From positions 124,001 to 188,000 of the forward strand of contig JAPFFF010000080.1 of NCBI GenBank assembly GCA_039105265.1: a DNA stretch of 64,000 nucleotides, in the 5' to 3' direction. Below are positions 13,401 to 26,480 of this stretch, piece after piece; position 1 is the first letter of the stretch, and the number at the start of each line of letters is the position of its first letter. This stretch comes from Tritrichomonas musculus (Eukaryota > Parabasalia > Tritrichomonadida > Tritrichomonadidae). Below the pieces are notes generated by a model, which did not search any database, was not told where the DNA came from, and saw only the letters and a list, made by a program, of their open reading frames with translations. The position numbers and the translations under genes were made by a program.

Positions 13401-16400
13401 CCATCAGATTCAGCTGCAACTTCAATTGAACCATCAGATTCAGCTACAACTTCAATTGAACCATCAGATTAATCTACAACTGCAATTTGAACCATCAGAT
13501 TAAACTACAACTGCAATTGAACCATCAGATTCAGCTACAACTGCAATTTGAACAATCAGATTGAACTACAACTGCAATTTGAACCATTAGATTCAGCTAC
13601 AACTGCAATTTGAACCATCAGATTAAACTACAACTGCAATTGAACCATTAGATTAAACTACAACTGCAATTGAACCATCAGATTAAACTACAACTGCAAT
13701 TTGAACCATCAGATTAAACTACAACTGCAATTGAACCATTAGATTCAGCTGCAACTTCAATTGAACCATCAGATTAATCTACAACTGCAATTTGAACCAT
13801 CAGATTAAACTACAACTGCAATTGAACCATCAGATTAAACTACAACTGCAATTGAACCATCAGATTAAACTACAACTGCAATTGAACCATCAGATTAAAC
13901 TACAACTGCAATTTGAACCATCAGATTAAACTACAACTGCGATTGAACCATTAGATTCAGCTGTAACTGCAATTTGAACCATCAGATTCAGCTACAACTG
14001 CAATTTGAACCATCAGATTAAACTACAACTGCAATTGAACCATCAGATTAAACTACAACTGCAATTGAACCATCAGATTAAACTACAACTGCAATTGAAC
14101 TATCAGATTAAACTACAACTGCAATTGAACCATCAGATTCAGCTGCAACTGCAATTTGAACCATCAGATTAAACTACAACTGCAATTGAATCATCAGATT
14201 AAACTACAACTGCAATTTGAACCATCAGATTAAACTACAACTGCAATTGAACCATCAGATTCAGCTACAACTGCAATTTGAACCATTAGATTAAACTACA
14301 ACTGCAATTTGAACCATTAGATTAAACTACAACTGCAATTTGAACCATCAGATTCAGCTACAACTGCAATTGAACCATCAGATTAAACTACAACTGCAGT
14401 TGAACCATTAGATTCAGCTACAACTGCAATTTGAACCATCAGATTAAACTACAACTGCAATTGAACCATCAGATTAAACTACAACTGCAATTTGAACCAT
14501 CAGATTCAGCTACAACTGCAATTGAACCATCAGATTAAACTACAACTGCAGTTGAACCATTAGATTCAGCTACAACTGCAATTTGAACCATCAGATTAAA
14601 CTACAACTGCAATTGAACCATCAGATTCAGCTACAACTGCAATTGAACCATCAGATTCAGCTACAACTGCAATTGAACCATTAGATTCAGCTACAACTAC
14701 AATTTGAACCATCAGATTCAGCTACAACTGCAATTGAACCATTAGATTCAGCTGCAACTGCAATTTGAACCATCAGATTAAACTACAACTGCAATTGAAT
14801 CATCAGATTAAACTACAACTGCAATTTGAACCATCAGATTAAACTACAACTGCAATTGAACCATCAGATTCAGCTACAACTGCAATTTGAACCATTAGAT
14901 TAAACTACAACTGCAATTTGAACCATTAGATTAAACTACAACTGCAATTGAATCATCAGATTAAACTACAACTGCAATTTGAACCATCAGATTAAACTAC
15001 AACTGCAATTGAACCATCAGATTAAACTACAACTGCAATTTGAACCATCAGATTCAGCTACAACTGCAATTGAACCATCAGATTCAGCTACAACTGCAAT
15101 TGAACCATTAGATTCAGCTGCAACTGCAATTTGAACCATCAGATTAAACTACAACTGCAATTGAATCATCAGATTAAACTACAACTGCAATTTGAACCAT
15201 CAGATTAAACTACAACTGCAATTGAACCATCAGATTCAGCTACAACTGCAATTTGAACCATTAGATTAAACTACAACTGCAATTTGAACCATCAGATTCA
15301 GCTACAACTGCAATTGAACCATCAGATTAAACTACAACTGCAGTTGAACCATTAGATTCAGCTACAACTGCAATTTGAACCATCAGATTAAACTACAACT
15401 GCAATTGAACCATCAGATTCAGCTACAACTGCAATTGAACCTTCAGATTAAACTACAACTGCAGTTGAACCATTAGATTCAGCTACAACTGCAATTTGAA
15501 CCATCAGATTAAACTACAACTGCAATTGAACCATCAGATTAAACTACAACTGCAATTGAACCATCAGATTAAACTACAACTGCAATTGAACCATCAGATT
15601 AAACTACAACTGCAATTTGAACCATCAGATTAAACTACAACTGCAATTGAACCATCAGATTAAACTACAACTGCAATTGAACCATCAGATTAAACTACAA
15701 CTGCAATTGAACCATCAGATTAAACTACAACTGCAATTGAACCATCAGATTAAACTACAACTGCAATTTGAACCATCAGATTAAACTACAACTGCAATTG
15801 AACCATCAGATTAAACTACAACTGCAATTGAACCATCAGATTAAACTACAACTGCAATTTGAACCATCAGATTAAACTACAACTGCAATTGAACCATCAG
15901 ATTAAACTACAACTGCAATTGAACCATCAGATTAAACTACAACTGCAATTTAACCATTAGATTCAGCTGCAACTTCAATTGAACCATCAGATTAATCTAC
16001 AACTGCAATTGAACCATCAGATTAAACTACAACTGCAATTGAACCATTAGATTAAACTACAACTGCAATTGAACCATCAGATTCAGCTACAACTGCAATT
16101 TGAACCATCAGATTAAACTACAACTGCAATTGAACCATTAGATTCAGCTGCAACTTCAATTGAACCATCAGATTCAGCTACAACTGCAATTGAACCATCA
16201 GATTAAACTACAACTGCAATTTGAACAATCAGATTCAGCTACAACTGCAATTTGAACCATCAGATTAAACTACAACTGCAATTGAACCATTAGATTAAAC
16301 TACAACTGCAATTGAACCATTAGATTAAACTACAACTGCAATTGAACCATCAGATTCAGCTACAACTGCAATTGAACCATCAGATTAAACTACAACTGCA
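10476..16400 (+). repeat. ~6 kb higher-order unit, second adjacent copy
   Basis: Second member of the tandem pair that starts at 4310; see that entry for the landmarks. The copies separate near 10418 and 16405. Part of this unit, 11375-14549, is also repeated at 27443-30617 with an offset of 16,068 bp (TAATCAAT at 12092 and 28160, TAGTTTCAG at 12372 and 28440, GCGATT at 13939 and 30007). About 11975-13497 recurs again near 62.0-63.55 kb. This unit therefore carries the most widely copied stretch of the window. Confidence 0.9.
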
Positions 16401-16434
16401 ATTGAACCATCAGATTAAACTACAACTGCAATTT

Positions 16435-17240
16435 GAACCATCAGATTAAACTACAACTGCAATTGAACCATCAGATTAAACTACAACCGCAATTTGAACC
16501 ATCAGATTAAACTACAACTGCAATTGAATTATCAGATTAAACTACAACTGCAATTGAACCATCAGATTCAGCTACAACTGCAATTTGAACCATCAGATTA
16601 AACTACAACTGCAATTGAACCATCAGATTAAACTACAACTGCAATTGAACCATCAGATTAAACTACAACTGCAATTGAACCATCAGATTAAACTACAACT
16701 GCAATTTGAACCATCAGATTAAACTACAACTGCGATTGAACCATTAGATTCAGCTGCAACTTCAATTGAATAATCAGATTCAGCTACAACTGCATTTTGA
16801 ACCATCAGATTCAGCTACAACTGCAATTGAACCATTAGATTCAGCTACAACTACAATTTGAACCATCAGATTCAGCTACAACTGCAATTGAACCATCAGA
16901 TTAAACTACAACTGCAATTTGAACCATCAGATTAAACTACAACTGCAATTGAACCATCAGATTAAACTACAACCGCAATTTGAACCATCAGATTAAACTA
17001 CAACTGCAATTGAATTATCAGATTAAACTACAACTGCAATTGAACCATCAGATTCAGCTACAACTGCAATTTGAACCATCAGATTAAACTACAACTGCAA
17101 TTGAACCATCAGATTAAACTACAACTGCAATTTGAACCATCAGATTAAACTACAACTGCAATTGAACCATCAGATTAAACTACAACTGCAATTTGAACCA
17201 TCAGATTAAACTACAACTGCGATTGAACCATTAGATTCAG
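16435..17240 (+). repeat. Tandem pair of ~486-bp units with marker N
   Basis: ACAACCGC at 16483 and 16969 and GCGATT at 16732 and 17219 define a 486-487 bp repeat of sixteen monomers. Between the two GCGATT sites lies a unique patch near 16771-16797, where TGAATAATCAG and GCATTTTGAACC occur; I saw neither elsewhere. Confidence 0.82.
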
Positions 17241-18890
17241 CTGCAACTTCAATTGAACCATCAGATTCAGCTACAACTGCAATTGAACCATCAGATTAAA
17301 CTACAACTGCAATTGAACCATCAGATTAAACTACAACTGCAATTGAACCATCAGATTAAACTACAACTGCAATTGAACCATTAGATTAAACTACAACTGC
17401 AATTTGAACCATTAGATTAAACTACAACTGCAATTTAATCAATAGATTAAACTACAACTGCAATTGAACCATCAGATTAAACTACAACTGCAATTTAATC
17501 AATAGATTAAACTACAACTGCAATTGAACCATCAGATTAAACTACAACTGCAATTTGAACCATTAGATTAAACTACAACTGCAATTGAACCATCAGATTA
17601 AACTACAACTGCAATTTGAACCATCAGATTCAGCTACAACTGCAATTGAACCATCAGATTAAACTACAACTGCAGTTGAATCATCAGATTAAACTACAAC
17701 TGTAATTTGAACCATTAGTTTCAGCTGTAACTGTAATTTGAACCATCAGATTCAGCTACAACTGCAATTGAACCATCAGATTAAACTACAACTGCAATTG
17801 AACCATCAGATTAAACTACAACTGCAATTGAACCATCAGATTAAACTACAACTGCAATTGAACCATCAGATTCAGCTGCAACTGCAATTTGAACCATTAG
17901 ATTAAACTACAACTGCAGTTGAATCATCAGATTAAACTACAACTGCAATTTAACCATTAGATTCAGCTGCAACTTCAATTGAACCATCAGATTAATCTAC
18001 AACTGCAATTTGAACCATCAGATTAATCTACAACTGCAATTTGAACCATCAGATTAAACTACAACTGCAATTGAACCATCAGATTCAGCTACAACTGCAA
18101 TTTGAACAATCAGATTGAACTACAACTGCAATTTAACCATTAGATTCAGCTGCAACTTCAATTGAACCATCAGATTCAGCTGCAACTGCAATTTGAACCA
18201 TTAGATTCAGCTACAACTGCAATTTGAATCATCAGATTAAACTACAACTGCAATTTAACCATTAGATTCAGCTGCAACTTCAATTGAACCATCAGATTCA
18301 GCTACAACTTCAATTGAACCATCAGATTAATCTACAACTGCAATTTGAACCATCAGATTAATCTACAACTGCAATTGAACCATCAGATTAAACTACAACT
18401 GCAATTGAACCATCAGATTCAGCTACAACTGCAATTTGAACAATCAGATTGAACTACAACTGCAATTTAACCATTAGATTCAGCTGCAACTTCAATTGAA
18501 CCATCAGATTAATCTACAACTGCAATTTGAACCATTAGATTCAGCTACAACTGCAATTTGAACCATCAGATTAAACTACAACTGCAATTGAACCATCAGA
18601 TTAAACTACAACTGCAATTGAACCATCAGATTCAGCTGCAACTGCAATTTGAACCATTAGATTAAACTACAACTGCAATTTGAACAATCAGATTGAACTA
18701 CAACTGCAATTTAACCATTAGATTCAGCTGCAACTTCAATTGAACCATCAGATTCAGCTGCAACTTCAATTGAACCATCAGATTCAGCTACAACTGCAAT
18801 TGAACCATCAGATTAATCTACAACTGCAATTTGAACCATCAGATTAAACTACAACTGCAATTGAACCATCAGATTCAGCTACAACTGCAA
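17219..18890 (+). repeat. Further copy of the M-to-G module
   Basis: From about 17281 this matches 11937-13546 at an offset of 5,344 bp (TAGTTTCAG at 17716 and 12372, GAACAATCAG near 18106 and 12762). The GCGATT start is 60 bp nearer, so two monomers were gained or lost between it and the rest. The match ends near 18890, where this copy switches to CAGTTGAACC monomers. Confidence 0.85.
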
Positions 18891-20230
18891 TTGAACCATC
18901 AGATTAAACTACAACTGCAGTTGAACCATCAGATTAAACTACAACTGCAATTTGAACCATCAGATTAAACTACAACTGCAATTGAACCATCAGATTAAAC
19001 TACAACTGCGATTGAACCATTAGATTCAGCTGCAACTTCAATTGAACCATCAGATTCAGCTACAACTGCAATTGAACCATCAGATTAAACTACAACTGCA
19101 ATTGAACCATCAGATTAAACTACAACTGCAATTTGAACCATTAGATTAAACTACAACTGCAATTTAATCAATAGATTAAACTACAACTGCAATTGAACCA
19201 TCAGATTAAACTACAACTGCAATTTAATCAATAGATTAAACTACAACTGCAATTGAACCATCAGATTAAACTACAACTGCAATTTGAACCATTAGATTAA
19301 ACTACAACTGCAATTGAACCATCAGATTAAACTACAACTGCAATTTGAACCATCAGATTCAGCTACAACTGCAATTGAACCATCAGATTAAACTACAACT
19401 GCAGTTGAATCATCAGATTAAACTACAACTGTAATTTGAACCATTAGTTTCAGCTGTAACTGTAATTTGAACCATCAGATTCAGCTACAACTGCAATTGA
19501 ACCATCAGATTAAACTACAACTGCAATTGAACCATCAGATTAAACTACAACTGCAATTGAACCATCAGATTCAGCTGCAACTGCAATTTGAACCATTAGA
19601 TTCAGCTGCAACTTCAATTGAACCATCAGATTCAGCTGCAACTTCAATTGAACCATCAGATTCAGCTACAACTGCAATTGAACCATCAGATTAAACTACA
19701 ACTGCAATTGAACCATCAGATTAAACTACAACTGCAATTTGAACCATTAGATTAAACTACAACTGCAATTGAACCATCAGATTAAACTACAACTGCAATT
19801 GAACCATCAGATTAAACTACAACTGCAGTTGAACCATCAGATTAAACTACAACTGTAATTTGAACCATTAGTTTCAGCTGTAACTGTAATTTGAACCATC
19901 AGATTCAGCTGCAACTGCAATTTGAACCATTAGATTCAGCTGCAACTTCAATTGAACCATCAGATTCAGCTGCAACTTCAATTGAACCATCAGATTCAGC
20001 TACAACTGCAATTGAACCATCAGATTAAACTACAACTGCAATTTGAACCATTAGATTAAACTACAACTGCAATTGAACCATCAGATTAAACTACAACTGC
20101 AATTTGAACCATCAGATTCAGCTACAACTGCAATTGAACCATCAGATTAAACTACAACTGCAGTTGAACCATCAGATTAAACTACAACTGTAATTTGAAC
20201 CATTAGTTTCAGCTGTAACTGTAATTTGAA
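18891..20230 (+). repeat. Mosaic stretch with three closely spaced TAGTTTCAG monomers
   Basis: TTAGTTTCAG monomers lie at 19445, 19869 and 20204, spacings of 424 and 335 bp, against several kilobases between most other copies. TAATCAAT occurs at 19165 and about 60 bp on. The flanks of each marker differ in monomer number, so this is a set of unequal local duplications. A 228-bp stretch without stops at 19467-19694 shows both alternative repeat peptides (LNHQIQLQLQ, then SDSAATSIEP) because a 31-bp monomer shifts the frame; it is not a gene. Confidence 0.8.
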
Positions 20231-21660
20231 CCATCAGATTCAGCTACAACTGCAATTGAACCATCAGATTAAACTACAACTGCAATTGAACCATCAGATT
20301 AAACTACAACTGCAATTTGAACCATTAGATTAAACTACAACTGCAATTGAACCATCAGATTAAACTACAACTGCAATTGAACCATCAGATTCAGCTGCAA
20401 CTGCAATTTGAACCATTAGATTAAACTACAACTGCAGTTGAATCATCAGATTAAACTACAACTGCAATTTAACCATTAGATTCAGCTGCAACTTCAATTG
20501 AACCATCAGATTAATCTACAACTGCAATTTGAACCATCAGATTAATCTACAACTGCAATTTGAACCATCAGATTAAACTACAACTGCAATTGAACCATCA
20601 GATTCAGCTACAACTGCAATTTGAACAATCAGATTGAACTACAACTGCAATTTAACCATTAGATTCAGCTGCAACTTCAATTGAACCATCAGATTCAGCT
20701 GCAACTGCAATTTGAACCATTAGATTCAGCTACAACTGCAATTTGAATCATCAGATTAAACTACAACTGCAATTTAACCATTAGATTCAGCTGCAACTTC
20801 AATTGAACCATCAGATTCAGCTACAACTTCAATTGAACCATCAGATTAATCTACAACTGCAATTTGAACCATCAGATTAATCTACAACTGCAATTGAACC
20901 ATCAGATTAAACTACAACTGCAATTGAACCATCAGATTCAGCTACAACTGCAATTTGAACAATCAGATTGAACTACAACTGCAATTTAACCATTAGATTA
21001 AACTACAACTTCAATTGAACCATCAGATTAATCTACAACTGCAATTTGAACCATTAGATTCAGCTACAACTGCAATTTGAACCATCAGATTAAACTACAA
21101 CTGCAATTGAACCATCAGATTAAACTACAACTGCAATTGAACCATCAGATTCAGCTGCAACTGCAATTTGAACCATTAGATTAAACTACAACTGCAATTT
21201 GAACAATCAGATTGAACTACAACTGCAATTTAACCATTAGATTCAGCTGCAACTTCAATTGAACCATCAGATTCAGCTGCAACTTCAATTGAACCATCAG
21301 ATTCAGCTACAACTTCAATTGAACCATCAGATTAATCTACAACTGCAATTTGAACCATCAGATTAAACTACAACTGCAATTGAACCATCAGATTCAGCTA
21401 CAACTGCAATTTGAACAATCAGATTGAACTACAACTGCAATTTGAACCATTAGATTCAGCTACAACTGCAATTTGAACCATCAGATTAAACTACAACTGC
21501 AATTGAACCATTAGATTAAACTACAACTGCAATTGAACCATCAGATTAAACTACAACTGCAATTTGAACCATCAGATTAAACTACAACTGCAATTGAACC
21601 ATTAGATTCAGCTGCAACTTCAATTGAACCATCAGATTAATCTACAACTGCAATTTGAAC
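20230..21660 (+). repeat. Copy of the 12.5-13.8 kb G-rich segment
   Basis: GAACAATCAG at about 20622 matches 12759 and the match holds to about 21660 versus 13800, an offset of 7,863 bp. Core types follow the same order throughout the places compared. One visible difference is at 20991-21015, where an AAACTAC core replaces CAGCTGC. The segment leads into a GCGATT plus CAGCTGTAAC monomer at 21681, followed by a second one at 22106, 425 bp further. Confidence 0.83.
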
Positions 21661-21971
21661 CATCAGATTAAACTACAACTGCGATTGAACCATTAGATTC
21701 AGCTGTAACTGCAATTTGAACCATCAGATTCAGCTACAACTGCAATTTGAACCATCAGATTCAGCTACAACTGCAATTGAACCATCAGATTAAACTACAA
21801 CTGCAATTGAACCATCAGATTAAACTACAACTGCAATTGAACCATCAGATTAAACTACAACTGCAATTGAACCATCAGATTCAGCTGCAACTGCAATTTG
21901 AACCATTAGATTAAACTACAACTGCAATTGAACCATTAGATTAAACTACAACTGCAATTGAACCATCAGAT

Positions 21972-24900
21972 TAAACTACAACTGCAATTTGAACCATCAG
22001 ATTAAACTACAACTGCAATTGAACCATCAGATTAAACTACAACTGCAATTGAACCATCAGATTAAACTACAACTGCAATTTGAACCATCAGATTAAACTA
22101 CAACTGCGATTGAACCATTAGATTCAGCTGTAACTGCAATTTGAACCATCAGATTCAGCTACAACTGCAATTTGAACCATCAGATTAAACTACAACTGCA
22201 ATTGAACCATCAGATTAAACTACAACTGCAATTGAACCATCAGATTAAACTACAACTGCAATTGAACTATCAGATTAAACTACAACTGCAATTGAACCAT
22301 CAGATTCAGCTGCAACTGCAATTTGAACCATCAGATTAAACTACAACTGCAATTGAATCATCAGATTAAACTACAACTGCAATTTGAACCATCAGATTAA
22401 ACTACAACTGCAATTGAACCATCAGATTCAGCTACAACTGCAATTTGAACCATCAGATTAAACTACAACTGCAATTGAACCATCAGATTCAGCTACAACT
22501 GCAATTGAACCATCAGATTAAACTACAACTGCAATTGAACCATTAGATTCAGCTGCAACTGCAATTTGAACCATCAGATTAAACTACAACTGCAATTGAA
22601 CCATCAGATTAAACTACAACTGCAATTTGAACCATCAGATTCAGCTACAACTGCAATTGAACCATCAGATTAAACTACAACTGCAATTGAACCATTAGAT
22701 TCAGCTGCAACTGCAATTTGAACCATCAGATTAAACTACAACTGCAATTGAATCATCAGATTAAACTACAACTGCAATTTGAACCATCAGATTAAACTAC
22801 AACTGCAATTGAACCATCAGATTCAGCTACAACTGCAATTTGAACCATTAGATTAAACTACAACTGCAATTTGAACCATCAGATTCAGCTACAACTGCAA
22901 TTGAACCATCAGATTAAACTACAACTGCAGTTGAACCATTAGATTCAGCTACAACTGCAATTTGAACCATCAGATTAAACTACAACTGCAATTGAACCAT
23001 CAGATTAAACTACAACTGCAATTTGAACCATCAGATTCAGCTACAACTGCAATTTGAACCATCAGATTAAACTACAACTGCAATTGAACCATCAGATTAA
23101 ACTACAACTGCAATTGAACCATCAGATTAAACTACAACTGCAATTGAACCATTAGATTAAACTACAACTGCAATTTGAACCATCAGAATAAACTACAACT
23201 GCAATTGAACCATTAGATTCAGCTACAACTGCAATTTGAACCATCAGATTCAGCTACAACTGCAATTTGAACCATCAGATTAAACTACAACTGCAATTGA
23301 ACCATCAGATTCAGCTACAACTGCAATTGAACCATCAGATTAAACTACAACTGCAATTTGAACCATTAGATTCAGCTGCAACTGCAATTTGAACCATCAG
23401 ATTAAACTACAACTGCAATTGAACCATTAGATTAAACTACAACTGCAATTGAACCATCAGATTCAGCTACAACTGCAATTGAACCATTAGATTCAGCTAA
23501 AACTACAATTTGAACCATCAGATTCAGCTACAACTGCAATTTGAACCATTAGATTCAGCTGCAACTGCAATTGAACCATCAGATTCAGCTACAACTGCAA
23601 TTGAACCATCAGATTAAACTACAACTGCAATTTGAACCATTAGATTCAGCTGCAACTGCAATTTGAACCATCAGATTAAACTACAACTGCAATTGAACCA
23701 TTAGATTCAGCTGCAACTTCAATTGAACCATCAGATTCAGCTACAACTGCAATTGAACCATCAGATTAAACTACAACTGCAATTTGAACCATCAGATTCA
23801 GCTACAACTGCAATTTGAACCATCAGATTAAATTACAACTGCAATTGAACCATTAGATTAAACTGCAACTGCAATTGAACCATTAGATTAAACTACAACT
23901 GCAATTGAACCATCAGATTCAGCTACAACTGCAATTGAACCATTAGATTCAGCTGCAACTTCAATTGAACCATCAGATTCAGCTACAACTGCAATTGAAC
24001 CATCAGATTAAACTACAACTGCAATTGAACCATCAGATTAAACTACAACTGCAATTTGAACCATCAGATTCAGCTACAACTGCAATTTGAACCATCAGAT
24101 TAAACTACAACCGCAATTTGAACCATCAGATTAAACTACAACTGCAATTGAATTATCAGATTAAACTACAACTGCAATTGAACCATCAGATTCAGCTACA
24201 ACTGCAATTTGAACCATCAGATTAAACTACAACTGCAATTGAACCATCAGATTAAACTACAACTGCAATTGAACCATCAGATTAAACTACAACTGCAATT
24301 GAACCATTAGATTAAACTACAACTGCAATTGAACCATTAGATTAAACTACAACTGCAATTGAACCATCAGATTCAGCTACAACTGCAATTGAACCATTAG
24401 ATTCAGCTGCAACTTCAATTGAACCATCAGATTCAGCTACAACTGCAATTGAACCATCAGATTAAACTACAACTGCAATTGAACCATCAGATTAAACTAC
24501 AACTGCAATTTGAACCATCAGATTCAGCTACAACTGCAATTTGAACCATCAGATTAAACTACAACCGCAATTTGAACCATCAGATTAAACTACAACTGCA
24601 ATTGAATTATCAGATTAAACTACAACTGCAATTGAACCATCAGATTCAGCTACAACTGCAATTTGAACCATCAGATTAAACTACAACTGCAATTGAACCA
24701 TCAGATTAAACTACAACTGCAATTGAACCATCAGATTAAACTACAACTGCAATTGAACCATCAGATTAAACTACAACTGCAATTTGAACCATCAGATTAA
24801 ACTACAACTGCGATTGAACCATTAGATTCAGCTGCAACTTCAATTGAACCATCAGATTCAGCTACAACTGCAATTGAACCATCAGATTAAACTACAACTG

Positions 24901-26480
24901 CAATTGAACCATCAGATTAAACTACAACTGCAATTTGAACCATTAGATTAAACTACAACTGCAATTTAATCAATAGATTAAACTACAACTGCAATTGAAC
25001 CATCAGATTAAACTACAACTGCAATTTAATCAATAGATTAAACTACAACTGCAATTGAACCATCAGATTAAACTACAACTGCAATTTGAACCATTAGATT
25101 AAACTACAACTGCAATTGAACCATCAGATTAAACTACAACTGCAATTTAAACCATCAGATTCAGCTACAACTGCAATTGAACCATCAGATTAAACTACAA
25201 CTGCAGTTGAATCATCAGATTAAACTACAACTGTAATTTGAACCATTAGATTCAGCTGTAACTGCAATTTGAACCATCAGATTCAGCTACAACTGCAATT
25301 TGAACCATCAGATTAAACTACAACTGCAATTGAACCATCAGATTAAACTACAACTGCAATTGAACCATCAGATTCAGCTGCAACTGCAATTTGAACCATT
25401 AGATTAAACTACAACTGCAGTTGAATCATCAGATTAAACTACAACTGCAATTTAACCATTAGATTCAGCTGCAACTTCAATTGAACCATCAGATTCAGCT
25501 ACAACTTCAATTGAACCATCAGATTAATCTACAACTGCAATTTGAACCATCAGATTAATCTACAACTGCAATTTGAACCATCAGATTAAACTACAACTGC
25601 AATTGAACCATCAGATTCAGCTACAACTGCAATTTGAACAATCAGATTGAACTACAACTGCAATTTAACCATTAGATTCAGCTGCAACTTCAATTGAACC
25701 ATCAGATTCAGCTGCAACTTCAATTGAACCATCAGATTAATCTACAACTGCAATTTGAACCATTAGATTCAGCTACAACTGCAATTTGAACCATCAGATT
25801 AAACTACAACTGCAATTGAACCATCAGATTAAACTACAACTGCAATTGAACCATCAGATTCAGCTGCAACTGCAATTTGAACCATTAGATTAAACTACAA
25901 CTGCAATTTGAACAATCAGATTGAACTACAACTGCAATTTAACCATTAGATTCAGCTGCAACTTCAATTGAACCATCAGATTCAGCTGCAACTTCAATTG
26001 AACCATCAGATTCAGCTACAACTTCAATTGAACCATCAGATTAATCTACAACTGCAATTTGAACCATCAGATTAAACTACAACTGCAATTTGAACAATCA
26101 GATTGAACTACAACTGCAATTTAACCATTAGATTCAGCTGCAACTTCAATTGAACCATCAGATTCAGCTGCAACTGCAATTTGAACCATCAGATTAAACT
26201 ACAACTGCAATTGAACCATCAGATTAAACTACAACTGCAATTTGAACAATCAGATTGAACTACAACTGCAATTTAACCATCAGATTCAGCTGCAACTGCA
26301 ATTTGAACCATTAGATTCAGCTACAACTGCAATTTGAATCATCAGATTAAACTACAACTGCAATTTAACCATTAGATTCAGCTGCAACTTCAATTGAACC
26401 ATCAGATTCAGCTACAACTTCAATTGAACCATCAGATTAATCTACAACTGCAATTTGAACCATCAGATTAATCTACAACT
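21972..26480 (+). repeat. 4.5 kb higher-order block, copy 2
   Basis: Counterpart of 135-4640. It keeps the CAGAATAAAC (about 23181), CTAAAAC (23497), doubled ACAACCGC (24107, 24561) and TTTAAACC (25147) landmarks. At 25245-25270 this copy has a TTAGATTCAGCTGTAAC monomer where copy 1 has TTAGTTTCAGCTGTAAC, and it has one monomer fewer just after. A private change, TTAAATTAC, is at about 23828. The part 22540-24280 is repeated once more at 30473-33032. Confidence 0.9.
22540..24280 (+). repeat. Q-to-N segment shared with 30473-33032
   Basis: The offset is 7,933 bp up to about 23.5 kb (GAATCATC near 22750 and 30683, CAGAATAAAC near 23181 and 31114, CTAAAAC at 23497 and 31430 with one T of slip) and 8,752 bp afterwards (ACAACCGC at 24107 and 32859). 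The step of about 820 bp is the extra internal duplication at 31.1-32.4 kb. The match ends near 24280 and 33032. Confidence 0.85.

Noticed and set aside
19467-19694. A 75-codon stop-free stretch as a mucin-like gene
   Set aside because: The switch from LNHQIQLQLQ to SDSAATSIEP inside it is caused by one 31-bp monomer. No start codon, signal peptide or unique sequence flanks it. It is kept only as a hint about ancestry.
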